This document shows, piece by piece, positions 11,531 to 24,413 of a stretch of DNA of 64,000 nucleotides (position 1 is its first letter; the number at the start of each line of letters is the position of its first letter). The DNA comes from Schistocerca nitens (Eukaryota; Arthropoda; Insecta; Orthoptera; Acrididae). The notes beneath the pieces were generated by a model. It did not search any database. It had not been told where the DNA came from and saw only the letters and a list, made by a program, of their open reading frames with translations. Both the position numbers and the translations under genes were made by a program. The stretch covers positions 500,170,109 to 500,234,108 of the forward strand of contig NC_064614.1 in the NCBI RefSeq assembly GCF_023898315.1, given 5' to 3'.

Positions 11531-12325
11531 TTGCATACACATGAATATTTCAAAATTTTATCTAGGCTGAGTGTCATTTATATTTATTATTCAGGGTATT
11601 ATTTTTAATGTGCCAATTTCAATTATACAATTAATTCTACTAGAAGTTCTGTTAATTAACAAATGTAGCCAATTTAAGTTAATAATAAAAAGTTTGTAAT
11701 GTGCAATATCTGTTCAGCTAACCAGCAATATGGCTGAAGTGATAGACAAAATTAAAAAGGCTAGCATCCCAATTTGCCAGTAACATACTTTGAATTAACT
11801 GAAAGTAATTAATGTATGAGATAACTGATGTTGAAAGTTCATACATTTATACTTTACTATTGATTGTTTTGCCCCTGTTCTTGTTAGATTCTGAACTTTG
11901 ACACTGTACTTCTGTTGCCCTATTTTTTCTGAATCATATGAGACCTGCTACTAATTAATTAAGCCACTAATTAAGATTTTGCATACTTTATCGTAATGTA
12001 AAATAATTTTCAAGGTGGCAGCTATACTTGTTAGGTATCACCAATGTGGATGCATAATATTGTTCTGTAAACTTTTCTAAATTCCTAACCCACAGCACAT
12101 TTCACAAAACACATTACTGCATTAGCATATAGGCCATTTGAAATAGAAAAACCTAATCTACCCATTTTTCAAGTATTATGTAGTTTCAGAAATCAACAAA
12201 TCTCTTTACAGCTATCTTTAAATATAAGAAACCTACTGTGGGGGGGGTCCAATCATTATGTTAACATCTCTTTGAAAGTGTGGTTTTGGATACTAATCAC
12301 AGCAGTCGATGTTTGGCAAGCTAAT
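11531..12325. other. AT-rich DNA without recognised features
   Basis: No coding signal or structured repeat seen apart from a run of eight or nine G at about 12240. Confidence 0.4.
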
Positions 12326-12671
12326 GCTTGTTGTTGTTGTTGCAGTCTTCAGCCCTGAGACTGGTTTGATGCAGCTCTCCATGCTACACTATCCTGTGCA
12401 AGGTTCTTCATCTCCCAGTACTTACTGCAACCTACATCCTTCTGAATCTGCTTAGTGTATTCATCTCTTGGTCTCCCTCTACGATTTTTACCCTCCACAC
12501 TGCCCTCCGGTACTAAATTGGTGATCCCTTGATGCCTCAAAACATGTCCTACCAACCGATCCCTTCTTGTAGTCAAGCTGTGCCACAAACTCCTCCTCTC
12601 CCCAATTCTATTCAATACCTCATCGTTAGTTATGTGATCTGCCCATCTAATTTCTCTTCTTGTCTAAACTA
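12326..12671 (-). pseudogene. RTE-clade LINE, 3' end
   Basis: The minus strand encodes the RTE C-terminus: RIGERRSLWHSLTTRRDRLVGHVLRH, then an EGKNRRGRPR basic motif and KDVGCSKYW, ending in AASNQSQ. The 3' tail is a (TTG)n-like tract at about 12329-12340 on the plus strand. Another copy of the same family lies at 31405-31925. The body is interrupted by a Tc1-type transposon and resumes at 14094. Confidence 0.85.
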
Positions 12672-14093
12672 CACTCCTGGAAATTGAAATAAGAACACCG
12701 TGAATTCATTGTCCCAGGAAGGGGAAACTTTATTGACACATTCCTGGGGTCAGATACATCACATGATCACACTGACAGAACCACAGGCACATAGACACAG
12801 GCAACAGAACATGCACAATGTCGGCACTAGTACAGTGTATATCCACCTTTCGCAGCAATGCAGGCTGCTATTCTCCCATGGAGACGATCGTAGAGATGCT
12901 GGATGTAGTCCTGTGGAACGGCTTGCCATGCCATTTCCACCTGGCGCCTCAGTTGGACCAGCGTTCGTGCTGGACGTGCAGACCGCGTGAGACGACGCTT
13001 CATCCAGTCCCAAACATGCTCAATGGGGGACAGATCCGGAGATCTTGCTAGCCAGGGTAGTTGACTTACACCTTCTAGAGCACGTTGGGTGGCACGGGAT
13101 ACATGCGGACGTGCATTGTCCTGTTGGAACAGTAAGTTCCCTTGCCGGTCTAGGAATGGTAGAACGATGGGTTCGATGACGGTTTGGATGTACCGTGCAC
13201 TATTCAGTGTCCCCTCGACGATCACCAGTGGTGTACGGCCAGTGTAGGAGATCGCTCCCCACACCATGATGCCGGGTGTTGGCCCTGTGTGCCTCGGTCG
13301 TATGCAGTCCTGATTGTGGCGCTCACCTGCACGGCGCCAAACACGCATACGACCATCATTGGCACCAAGGCAGAAGCGACTCTCATCGCTGAAGACGACA
13401 CGTCTCCATTCGTCCCTCCATTCACGCCTGTCGTGACACCACTGGAGGCGGGCTGCACGATGTTGGGGTGTGAGCGGAAGACGGCCTAACGGTGTGCGGG
13501 ACCGTAGCCCAGCTTCATGGAGACGGTTGCGAATGGTCCTCGCCGATACCCCAGGAGCAACAGTGTCCCTAATTTGCTGGGAAGTGGCGGTGCGGTCCCC
13601 TACGGCACTGCGTAGGATCCTACGGTCTTGGCGTGCATCCGTGCATCGCTGCGGTCCGGTCCCAGGTCGACGGGCACGTGCACCTTCCGCCGACCACTGG
13701 TGACAACATCGATGTACTGTGGAGACCTCATGCCCCACGTGTTGAGCAATTCGGCGGTACGTCCACCCGGCCTCCCGCATGCCCACTATACGCCCTCGCT
13801 CAAAGTCCGTCAACTGCGCATACGGTTCACGTCCACGCTGTCGCGGCATGCTACCAGTGTTAAAGACTGCGATGGAGCTCCGTATGCCACGGCAAACTGG
13901 CTGACACTGACGGCAGCGGTGCACAAATGCTGCACAGCTAGCGCCATTCGACGGCCAACACCGCAGTCCCTGGTGTGTCCGCTGTGCCATGCGTGTGATC
14001 ATTGCTTGTACAGCCCTCTCGCAGTGTCCGGAGCAAGTATGGTGGGTCTGACACACCGGTGTCAATGTGTTCTTTTTTCCATTTCCAGGAGTG
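12672..14093 (-). mobile_element. Structurally complete Tc1-type DNA transposon
   Basis: A 1422-bp element has perfect 13-bp inverted ends (CACTCCTGGAAAT) and TA duplications at 12670-12671 and 14094-14095. Removing it plus one TA restores exactly the LINE sequence seen uninterrupted near 31784 (CTTGTCTAAACTATTTATC), so both ends are certain. It contains one open transposase gene on the minus strand, and its GC content is clearly above the surroundings. Copies of this family are, from memory, abundant in locust genomes. Perfect ends plus an open gene suggest recent movement. Confidence 0.95.
12827..13849 (-). CDS. Tc1-type transposase, 340 residues, open
   Basis: Cut-and-paste DDE transposase that would bind the element ends and act in the nucleus. 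I chose the ATG at 13849 (MPRQRGREP) because the family starts there. The open frame continues 86 codons upstream through the inverted repeat without family-like sequence. A helix-turn-helix lies at about residues 12-50 (FERGRIVGMREAGWTYRRIA), followed by a second basic DNA-binding stretch. Catalytic acids are D155 in FSDESRF, D244 in QQDNARPH and E277 in SPDLSPIEH. By my count 32 residues separate the last two, against 34 in classical Tc1. Length fits the superfamily (about 340). No stop or frameshift is seen. Related proteins are commonly labelled Tcb1-like transposases in arthropods. Confidence 0.93.
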   Translation of the reverse strand: MPRQRGREPYAQLTDFERGRIVGMREAGWTYRRIAQHVGHEVSTVHRCCHQWSAEGARARRPGTGPQRCTDARQDRRILRSAVGDRTATSQQIRDTVAPGVSARTIRNRLHEAGLRSRTPLGRLPLTPQHRAARLQWCHDRREWRDEWRRVVFSDESRFCLGANDGRMRVWRRAGERHNQDCIRPRHTGPTPGIMVWGAISYTGRTPLVIVEGTLNSARYIQTVIEPIVLPFLDRQGNLLFQQDNARPHVSRATQRALEGVSQLPWLARSPDLSPIEHVWDWMKRRLTRSARPARTLVQLRRQVEMAWQAVPQDYIQHLYDRLHGRIAACIAAKGGYTLY

Positions 14094-14905
14094 TATTTAT
14101 CATCCACGTTTCACTTCCATACATGGCTACACTCCATACAAATACTTTCAGAAACGACTTCCTGACATTTAAATCTATACTCAATGTTAACAAATTTCTC
14201 TCCTTCAGAAACGCTTTCCTTGCCATTGCCAGTCTACATTTTATATCCTCTCTACTTCGACCATCATCAGTTATTTTGCTTCCCAAATAGCAAAACTCCT
14301 TTAATACTTTAAGTGTCTCATTTCCTAATCTAATTCGACTACATTCCATTATCCTCGTTTTTGATTTTGTTGATGTTCATCTTATATCCTCCTTTCAAGA
14401 CACTGTCCATTCCTTTCAACTGCTCTTACAAGTCCTTTCCCGTCTCTGACAGAATTACAATGTCATCGGCGAACCTCAAAGTTTTTATTTCTTCTCCATG
14501 GATTTTAATACCTACTCCAAACTTTTCTTTTGTTTCCTTTATTGCTTGCTCAATATACAGATTGAATAACATTGGGGATAGGCTACAACCCTGTCTCACT
14601 CCCTTCCAAACCACTGCTTGCCTTTCATGTCCCTCAACTCTTATAACTGCCATCTGGTTTCTGTACAAATTGTAAATAGCCTTTTGCTCCCTGTATTTTA
14701 CCCCTGCCACCTTTAGAATTTGAAAGAGAGTATTCCAGACAACATTGTCAAAAGCTTTCTCTTAATCTACAAATGCTAGAAACATAGGTTTGCCTTTTCT
14801 TAATCTTTCTTCTAAGATAAGTCGTAAGGTCAGTATTGCCTCACGTGTTCCAATATTTCTACGGAATCCAAACTGATCTTGCCCGAGGTTGGCTTCTAGC
14901 AGTTT
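14094..14905 (-). pseudogene. RTE-clade LINE reverse transcriptase, upstream part
   Basis: The minus-strand continuation of the LINE interrupted by the Tc1 element. Blocks in order are DQFGFRRNIGTREAILTLR, KGVRQGCSLSPMLFNLYIE, the catalytic FADD in LRFADDIVILSE, and FCYLGSKITDDGRSREDIK. Frame breaks separate them. The similarity stops near 14905, where the copy is 5'-truncated, and no target duplication could be matched. The endonuclease domain is missing. Confidence 0.85.
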
Positions 14906-15808
14906 GAGTTTGAGTAAAAGTTCATGTCCAGTTAGAAAACATGCAACAACTAAGTGTTTATGTCCTAAAATGTTACTTACTGGATATTGCAATCAATTTT
15001 AATGATTTTAGAAAAGAGTATTCTGTCGTTATTATGATCTGTGAATATTGTAACTTGTGGTAACTGTGATGAGTTGATACAATGTCATCAATGCCACAAA
15101 TGTGTCAAGTGGATATACTGAAATTTTTCATGTGTTTGTAGTGGTCCAGTTGTGTGTTTATTTTACAGTTGCCATGGATTATAATTTTTACTTTCATGCA
15201 ATTGAAAGCAGTTGCAGATGTAGCATGGTACATTGGCTTCAGACTGCTTTTCCTCTGTTGTGATGCCTGCTGTATCAGCCTGAAAATTACTTAAGAGACC
15301 AGCTATGACTGAATGATTTCAGACTCTCCTTTTTTACAGTACATGTATTCACTTTTTGTTACAAAGTGTACATTGCACTTCTACAGTTGGTTATACTCTA
15401 AGTTGGATAACATTAACCTTTTACAACGTCTCTTGTATATCCTGGCTGTCAACCAATGACTGACTTACCTTCCTAGAGATGTCAACAGCCAAGTCTCCAA
15501 CTCCGTGGGGGTTCTGAGGAGCAGATATCTCCTAGGCAGGACGTAAGGGGCATGGAATAATCACTCACTGCAGCAAGTGCTGCAGTTGGTCGAGATATCA
15601 CTGGTCTGTTTCACAGATAAGTTGCTTTCACCCCAGCAGATGGTACATGTACGAACAAAACACAAATTCCGCACATAGAAGGCAGGTGGCAAAGTCTAAT
15701 AAACTAAAAAAGAAAATTTCTTTTTAAAAGTTTCTGACAGCATTTTTCGGATTCAAAGGGTAAGGTATAGTAAATTGCTTTAAGCCAAAGTGATCTGTTT
15801 CACCTCAT
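14906..15808. other. AT-rich DNA without recognised features
   Basis: No coding region or repeat identified between the LINE fragment and the gypsy element. Confidence 0.4.
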
Positions 15809-15812
15809 AGCT

Positions 15813-17487
15813 TGTGGGGCGGCGGTTTTATTGAAAATATGGCTGCTGTATAAATGTTTGAAATGTAAAATCAGTTCCTATTATTTAGAATGTTATTTAT
15901 GCTGTCTTTCGCCGTTCTCAACACTGGCTCTCTAATTACACTTTAGCAACCAGAAAGTGATTTAACAAAACGTGAAGCCTGTAATTAGAATTCCTAGTGC
16001 CCACTTCATCTGAGAATACAATTATAGCTGCAGCTTATAGCTCTGAGGAAACAGGAGATTGTCCGGGATTTATAATCAAAAACGATTTTCTAAAATAGTT
16101 GAGTATATTCTGAAAGTCACAGATGAAAAACAAGTATCCATACAACCTAACTAACAGAGCAGTTCAGAGTCTAATGCGCTGATGCAACTATAAATGTCCG
16201 AATAAAATGTTAAAATGAATGCTCGCCATAATTTGATGATAATATTTCCTCAAACGCCACGCTAAATAATGGTAGAATGTCTGTCCCGCGACGGCACGTG
16301 AAAATACGACAATACGCAAACTGAAGCTAGATAATGAAAATCATCCCAGAATTAACACTTCACTTGAAAATGATTTCCTGGTTACGCGCATCTCGAGTAA
16401 CTGAATACGGCATCCGAGGCTGTTTGTAGCAGTGATACCGACGCGACGCGACTCCCGACACAGATGGCGTGTTATTCAGTGTCTGGAGAGAACTGGGACC
16501 TTGCTTCCTCTGCACTGCACTGCACTGTAAGTCACTGGTTTCATCTACCAGGAGGGAGACAGGCTAAGCAGCGAAGCTGCTGTTCCTGTGTGGACCTCAA
16601 GATCTATTGGTTGGCCTCACTGTTAGGATTGGCCTATGTGAGCGGCCGCGCGGGGGCGGACGCTGCGTGCCTTGCTTCCTCGCGCAGCGTTCTTATATAT
16701 AAAGCCGCGGTGCGGACGGCTAAGGGAACGCCTGATCAAATCGGCTCTCCCGACTAGCCGCTGGGCTAGTAATGCACCACTTTAAGTTACCTAATAAATC
16801 ATAGCTTCTCTTGCTGATGGCCGATAAAGCTCTTAATTTAAATGTGCATTCAGCACGCAGGTAAGTATTGATAATAAAATTTTGACGTGGCTAAGTTAAA
16901 TATTTTGGGCGAGAGAATTAATTTAATTACACTGCACGCAGTAGACGAGCTCTGAACTGGTCCTTTGGAGATACGCTATCGCTATAATTTTATAGGTATT
17001 CAAATGAAACTTTTCACATCTTCATAGTTATAGTGGATCTCCAACCTATTTAAATCTAAACATCCTAGCCTTATTTATTAGCCTACTTAATCTATCTTGC
17101 TTCCTTACGTTTTGAGACGAAAACCAGAAAATCATGAATTTCCACTAAAATTTTAATTTGTGAAATCCAAAGTACTGTTTTTATTAAATCATTATGAAAG
17201 ATGAATCTAAATATAAATTTTGAAGTCTCTAGCTCTTTTCTGTTGCGCCAATGATTTTTACAGAAAACGTCCAAATTTCGAAAATGGCTAAAGTTATCGA
17301 ACTGATATTCAACACATATTAATTTAGTATTACTCTTGACATGCTAGAAAAGTTTTAGGTTATTTGCTTGATTTTTAAAGTATTGCGCAACATTTATGAC
17401 GTCAGAGCTAGTTACAGCAGACTGGCTGGCACACAAAGGAAAGGCTGATATGAATTTACTACAGCGTGAGTAGGCTGCTTCCCTACA
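15813..17487 (-). repeat. 3' LTR of the gypsy element (left copy)
   Basis: 1675 bp, TGT...ACA. It is nearly identical to the right copy except for scattered substitutions and one length difference of about 170 bp. It holds the promoter-like TATATAAAGCC segment also present in the other copy. Confidence 0.95.
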
Positions 17488-19496
17488 TCACCCTCTACTT
17501 AAATTTTTTGTTTATGAATGTTAATGAACAAAAAAAAAATTTAATTACAAAAAGGGATGCAAGAGTACAGCTTAACTTCCTATGAAAATTTAAAATTGAA
17601 ATGTAAACATATAGAAACATTAAAAGAAAACTGATTACCTACATTAATTATTTAAATTGCGGGCATGTTCCCTGCCTCTTAAGCAATATTATTACTCAAA
17701 ATTTTAAGCAAAGTCCATGAAATAATTTGACATACATATTGCCTTAGACAAACACACACATATAAATATGAAAAATTATGAAAATCTTAACTCCATTAAA
17801 TACATTTTTACATACACAAATTCAAAGAACATAACATGATACATAAACAGATGATTATCTCTTATCAGTCTTTTCTAAACCTGAAAGAAAATTTCACAAA
17901 TAATTTTTACACACGTGGTTGTAGCCGCTTTGGCTGGCGTCCTACACTTCCATTCACAAGGGTAGAGGAGGGGAAGTTGCTATGGTGTGCATCCTTCACG
18001 TTCACTCTAAATTACATGGGGAAAGGGGAGGGGTCACTGTGAGTTGTGTCCAAGTCACTCCACGCTTTCACGCAGCTACCAGGCCCCCCACTATCTGGTT
18101 TGTCCTGTAGAACAAACAAAAAGAGTGCCTCAGACTCTGTTCACTTAACATCTAAGGGTGGGTCACAATGAAATGGGGATATATACATTTTATCTTTCAA
18201 TATTTTGCTGGAACAAAGTTAACAGAATTTTTTCAATTTTATTCTCGTGGTTACTTAATTGTCACAAAATCGGTAAACAAATGGCTCAAAACGCTGTCAG
18301 TCACGTACTAGAGAAAATTTATGCTCCAGGCGTACAATCATAAATCATATTTACTCTGAATTTATTATTTATGGGCCGGAACACTGGACCAATGCTCGGT
18401 ACATTCCTGATACATTTGTATTTTAAGCACTTAACTGACTCATCTTTGATTACCTTATTCTTAGAGATAGTATGAGTATATTTGATTAGTAGTTGTTTTC
18501 TCAGCTTCTTTGTACATGTGAGTAACTTTTGGTAATAGTACAGTTCTGAGTGTTCAAAACACACTACTTTTAGTTGACTACAAAATCCACTTATTGGTCC
18601 ACTGCTGTTGTGTCAGTTCCACATCTGCAATTGTGTACTTACTTACTTTGAAGTGTATTCATGCTGAGCTATCAATAATGTTTCACGTCTGCCATTATGT
18701 TACTCAATTACGTTGCTAGTGTATGTACTTATTTAACACTCACTCTATTAATATTTAAAGCATAGGATAGCACATTTATTTCATATCTTTAGTGTATTGC
18801 AGCTGATCAGCTTGCTCACGTGGCAATCCATTTCCACTCGATTGGATGCTGAAACCACAGGTAGTCTCTCTCGACCTACCATTAAAGTGCATCAAGTAAT
18901 TATGGATGAGCGTAATGCTAAATTCCTTAAACCTATAGGACACCATGAGCTGCTCTGTGTCATCTAACATAAGGGTACCTATGGTCGCATTCACGCCTTC
19001 AACTCATAACCTCAATACGTGTAGGTGTGTCCTGTCACACACTACACCAAAATAATGGCCAGCTCCAACCTTATAAATACTTCAGGGACGTGTCCTTCAC
19101 GTCTCAACCACAAACACTGCTCAATTCTATTACACTGCTATTCCTTGCTACACAAGGTGAGTTTATTCTTACAAATTATCTACATATTTTTCATAACACT
19201 AAGCACTCTCTCTTACTATTTATTAGTTAGCTCTACAGCATACAATAGGTTTCACTGCCACTTCAGATCCTGCTTGTACACGAATTTATACATCTTTTTA
19301 AAATATTATTGTGGGACCATTTCCAATAAAACAACACTTTGTACTTACTATATTACCAGGGTTCTATACATAATTGTTACTCAAATACATTTTATATCTT
19401 AATTATGTCATACTTCCCTATTGTTTATGTCACAGTTGGGTTTGTCACATTAGGTAATTTTTTTTTTCACTAATTGGTGGATAGAATGGTTACATA

Positions 19497-20424
19497 ATTC
19501 ATGGCTTGATAGCCATGACAGAAAATTTTCGTAATGGAAAGAAGGGGTCGAAATTTTTGTAGATAGGAAAGATGAAGAATGAGTGAGACCTGAAGAGGAA
19601 AGAAGATCTCACACAGCTGGGACTGCAAAGCTGCCATACTGCGTAGAGGTTACAGAACAACCTCCTCCCTACAGCATTCATTAGTTTATTATTGGTTTGA
19701 TAACCATACCGGAAAATTTTGTATTGGAAAGAAGAGGTTGAAATTTTTGGGGACAGGAAAGATGAAGAATGAGTGAGACCTGAAATGGAAAGAAGATCTC
19801 ACACAGCTGGGACTGCACAGCTGCCACACTGTGTAGAGGTTACAGAACAACCTCCTCCCTACAGCATTCATTAGCTTAATGCTGGCTTGATAGTCATACC
19901 GGAAGATTCTTGTGTTTGAAAGAAGAGGTAGAAATTTTAGGTGGATAGGAAAGATGAAGAATGAGTGAGACCTGAAAAGGAAAGAAGATCTCACACAGCT
20001 GGGACTGCAAAGCTGCCATACTGCGTAGAGGTTACAGAACAACCTCCTCCCTACAGCATTCATTAGTTTATTATTGGTTTGATAACCATACCGGAAAATT
20101 TTGTGTTGGAAAGAAGAGGTTGAAATTTTTGGGGACAGGAAAGATGAAGAATGAGTGAGACCTGAAATGGAAAGAAGATCTCACACAGCTGGGACTGCAC
20201 AGCTGCCACACTGTGTGGAGGTTATAGAACAACCTCCTCCCTACAGCAATCATTAGCTTTCGGAAAATTTAATGTGTTGGGAAGAAGAGGTCGAAATTTT
20301 TTTAGATAGGAAAGATGAAGAATGAGTGAGACCTGAAAAGGAAAGAAGAACTCACACAGCTGGGACTGCACAGCTGCCACACTGTGTGGAGGTTATAGAA
20401 CAACCTCCTCCCTACAGCATTCAA
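19497..20424 (-). repeat. Five tandem repeats of about 190 bp after pol
   Basis: Each unit includes GATGAAGAATGAGTGAGACC, then CACACAGCTGGGACTGCA, and ends CTCCCTACAGCATTCA. Unit ends fall near 19680, 19870, 20062, 20252 and 20423, giving periods of 190-192 bp and a shorter last unit. The array starts within a few bases of the pol stop codon and lies in the 3' untranslated part of the element. Adjacent units alternate between two sequence variants. Confidence 0.92.
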
Positions 20425-23400
20425 TCATTACCTATGAATTTCTTTAGGTCGATCACGTTCCTGAGACCTAATAGCTTCTTACTTTTAGGGTACTCTAGCC
20501 TATATGCATTGGCATGTGGTTTTCCTATGATCCTGAAAGGTCCTTGGTATACAAACATGAATTTCTTTGTTTCTGCATTTACTTTCTTTGATTTTTCCTT
20601 GGTTTTGACAAGGACTAATTGACCTATTTCAAAGCTAGTAGGTACTGCTTTTGCGTCATGACGCTTCTTCCTTTCCAACGCTCTTTTTCTTATATGTGCC
20701 CTAGCCTTTACTTTCTTCTCGTCTGTGGATATTTGCGTTAGAATAGGGAATTCTACCATATCTGCAATCACATTGTGCGGTTCTTGGCCAAACATCAATT
20801 CGCAAGGTGCAAAACCAGTTGCATCATGTCTTAAGTTGTTAATTACATTCTCAAAATACTTAATGTGCTCTGCCCAACTCAAGTGTTTCCGAGCACCATA
20901 AGTTCTGCAAAGCCTATTCAATTCTCTCATAATACGTTCACTCATATTTCCGTGGGGGAAATACGCAGATATTTTCAGATGTTTCACACCGGCCTTATCT
21001 AGACATTCCTTAAATCTATCAGAGGTAAATTGAGGCCCATTGTCTGACAGCAAATTCTTCGGAATGCCAATGTTCACGAAGAAATCTTTTTCCAACTTTT
21101 CAATCAATGTTTTTGCATTTGCTCTTTTAATTGGGTATAGCTTAACATATTTACTGAATCCATACACAACAACAAAAACATGGGTGTAACCACCTCTCGA
21201 AACAGGAAGAGGGCCAAACAAATCACAAGCCAGTAATTCTAGGGTTTCAGTTGGCTCTACTGAATGCATATCTCCTTGTATTCTGGTGTTAGCAGCACGG
21301 ACTTTCTGGCACACTACACAAGATGCAAGACGCTTGACCACACGGCGGTACATGTTGTCAAACACAACCCTCTCTTTTAATTTTGCAATGCACTTCTTTG
21401 CACCGTAGTGCCCATACCTCAGGTGTACATAGTCGATTAGTAAGTCTACATGTTGTGAGGGAAAGCACAGCTTCCACTCAGAAACACCTACCTTTTTCCT
21501 TCTAAACAGAATACCTTTATGCAGACAATAGTATTGTGAAACCTTAGGATAGTTCGCATTTCCTAAATAGCTCTTCACTAATTTCAGATGGTCATCTGCA
21601 TTTTGCTCACATCTCAAGTTCTTAATCACTCTCTTTAATGCACTTTCTTCCTTTACTTCGTGCAATGCAAACATTCGAATTTCATTTAGGTCTGTTGCTG
21701 TAATTCCCGCGTCATCACAGAGCTCCGCACTTCTAGATAACCCATCAGCTACCAGATTGTCTTTCCCTTGAATATATTTAACCTCAAGGTCAAACTGCTG
21801 GAGATACAATGACCATCTTACCAACCGAGCATTCCTCAATTTACAGGTCTTTAAAAAGGTCAATGCCTTATGGTCACTGTAAACAATTATCTTGTGACCT
21901 AATAGATACTGCTCAAACTTCTGTACCCCAAATACAATTGCCAATGCTTCCAGTTCTGAGATGCCATAATTTCTCTCTGCTGCCTGTAAAGATCGACTTG
22001 CGAAAGCTATAGTCTTGTGCACTTCTTGTTCGTTCTCTATTTCTACTTGGAATATCTCCACAGCTATACCATAGCCACTAGCATCAACAGACATACATAA
22101 TGGTTTTTCAAAATCAGGATGATGTAAAATAGGACTATTAATTAAAGAATGTTTAAGCACCTCAAACGCCTGTTGACATTCTGCTGTCCAAACCCAAGGG
22201 GTATTCTTTTTCAGCAGGAGGTGAAGACAGGGAGCATTAAAAGCCTGATCACTAACAAAACGCCTATAGAAGCCGAACAGACCGAACATCGATCTCAACT
22301 GCTTCTTGTTTCTGGGAGCCTCAAATTTTTCAATGACTGCTAGCTTACCTGGGTTAGGCAGAATACCTTTTCCACTTATCCTATATCCCAAGAAACCTAT
22401 TTCCTCTTTAACGCACTCTGTCTTTTCAATCTTTAGTTTCATGCCACCTCTCTCAATAGCCTCTAACACTTACTCTAATAAAGCTATGTGTTCTTCCCAG
22501 GTAGGAGTTGCTATTAACAGATCATCTACGTAGACTGTTATTTTATTACTTAAAGCTGGTCCTAAAACATGGCACATCACACATACGAAGGCACAAACAG
22601 AGATATTAAGTCCGAAAGGTACCACACGGTATTGGTAACAAACTCCTTTGTACAAGAAAGCTGTGTACTTCCTTGAACTTTCCGCCAGTGGCAAATTCCA
22701 ATATCCACACGTAATGTCCATAGAAGTTAAGAATTTTACTCCCCGGGAACTTTTGCAATAACTCGTCCATGTTCTGCGGTCTATCACTTTCCCTAACCAC
22801 TATTTCATTCAACCAACGAGCATCCAAGACCAATCTGACACTCCCGTCTCTTTTTGGTACAACAACAAGAGGATTATTGTACTCACTGACCGCTTTTTCA
22901 ATCACACCCCACTCTAGCATCCTCTGTATCTCCTTTCGAACTGCCTCCTTCCTAGCTACATGTATTGGGTATGGCTTCCTGAAAAACACTTGGCCAGGTT
23001 TCACCTTTAATTGACAGTCATAACCTTTGACCACTCCAGGTCGATCTGAAAATACCTTATGATGCCTTTTTAAAACCTGTCTCAGTTCTTCCTTCTGATT
23101 AGCGGAAATTTTATCGATTTCCTGCAATTTAGCATCTATTTTGTCCAAAATTATTTCTTCTCCTTCTTCTGTGTTCAGCTTATTTTTACTAAGATTAACA
23201 CCATCGTCCCAATATCTCCTATTTTTCAGAACTCGTATAGGCAGCTCCCAAGTTTCATCCTCAGTTACTACATGTTTATCACTAAAAGATACTATAATTA
23301 CTCCGGTTATTGGCAAGACCATTTTTAACTGGCTTCTTTCAAAGTCAACAACACTCTGATATTTTGGCAAGAAATCTATGCCAATTAAAACCTCAATACT

Positions 23401-24312
23401 GAGATTGTTTACAATTAAAAATGGATGATCAATTAAATTACCATTAATGTTAAAGGGCAGTAAAGCTTCTTGCTTTACCGTTTTTGACACCTTGCCAGTA
23501 GCACCAATTATTCTTAGTCCTGATACCCTCATTACGGTAAGCTTGTCTTTACCAGGTAATGCATCAAAGAAGGACTGAGATATCGCACTCACCTCACTTC
23601 CACTGTCTAAGAGACAACGTACATTGATACCCAACATATTCACTATTATTATAGGGTGGCTTATTCTAGATTGTACAGGTGGTTCCTCAAATTCATCTAA
23701 TAGTTCCTTTTGGATTTGTCTCCAACTAAATTGATCGACATCCATCTTCATTACATTTAGGTCACAGTGTGTAGGGGTTTCCTGAATTACATTTTCAGCT
23801 GCCTTTTCCAGTCGGTCTATTAATTTTAAATCGAAACACCACACGACTTCATTACATTTAGTTTGCTGAACATAACCCAAATTACTGTAGTCTGAGCGAT
23901 TCTGTGCCTCCAGACCGGGCATAACATTAGTTACAGCTAAACCACTTTCACCATTATCGTCGGTTTCCTTCTCAAATGACAACTGGTCACAGCTACTGGG
24001 TTCATCGACCCCCAACAGCCTACCCTCTACATTCTCACTTATCTCCTGTCCTAAATCTATTAGTACATTATCAACATCCTGCACAGGCACTTTAGTGAAG
24101 AGCACATCATCTTCATCGTAAATATAAGCATGAATTTCTTCTGCTTCTTCACCTGACAATTCAGTATTTTGTAGCTCTTCCCTATCATTACACTGCTGCG
24201 CCTTCTCTTTCTCTTCCCACTTAGAAAGCGTCTCTAACACGGTATCTATCAAATACTGTGAGTGATCTAATATTTCTGTTGTATCCTTAGATGCTACCGA
24301 CACTTCATCCAC
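20421..24312 (-). pseudogene. pol region of the gypsy element
   Basis: Domain order on the minus strand: an acidic leader; a retropepsin with LLDSGSEVSAIS near 23.6 kb; a reverse transcriptase with LVLDARWLNEIV and catalytic YVDDLLIA near 22.5-22.9 kb; an RNase H with MSVDASGYGIAV and YSDHKALTFL near 21.9-22.1 kb; and an integrase with an HHCC-type zinc finger (CVVCQKV near 21.3 kb) and core motifs ACDLFGPLP, LLSDNGPQF and GNMSERIMRE. The order protease-RT-RNase H-integrase is that of Ty3/gypsy. The region looks nearly whole with a few breaks. Treated as a fossil. Confidence 0.93.
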
Positions 24313-24413
24313 TTGTTCAGTTTGAGTATTCTGATCTGTCTTACCAATTATTGTAACTATTGGCTTAGGAAAAGTAACCGCCTGGTGAGCGCCAGTGTCC
24401 TCATAGATGGGAA

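Noticed and set aside
13628-14290. 220-codon open frame on the plus strand
   Set aside because: Antisense of the Tc1 transposase and its inverted repeat, and it crosses the element boundary into the LINE.
1-15812. Host gene exons in the left third
   Set aside because: All recognisable coding signal belongs to viral or transposon families. The remaining short frames have no domain and no convincing splice context.
17488-19490. Envelope gene making the gypsy element an errantivirus
   Set aside because: No frame with a signal peptide, glycosylation-rich ectodomain and membrane anchor was seen. Open frames are short and AT-biased.
19497-20424. CRISPR-like or satellite array, or a repeat protein
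   Set aside because: Units are contiguous, without spacers, and lie inside an LTR element. The open frames through them follow from the lack of stops in the unit and match no family.
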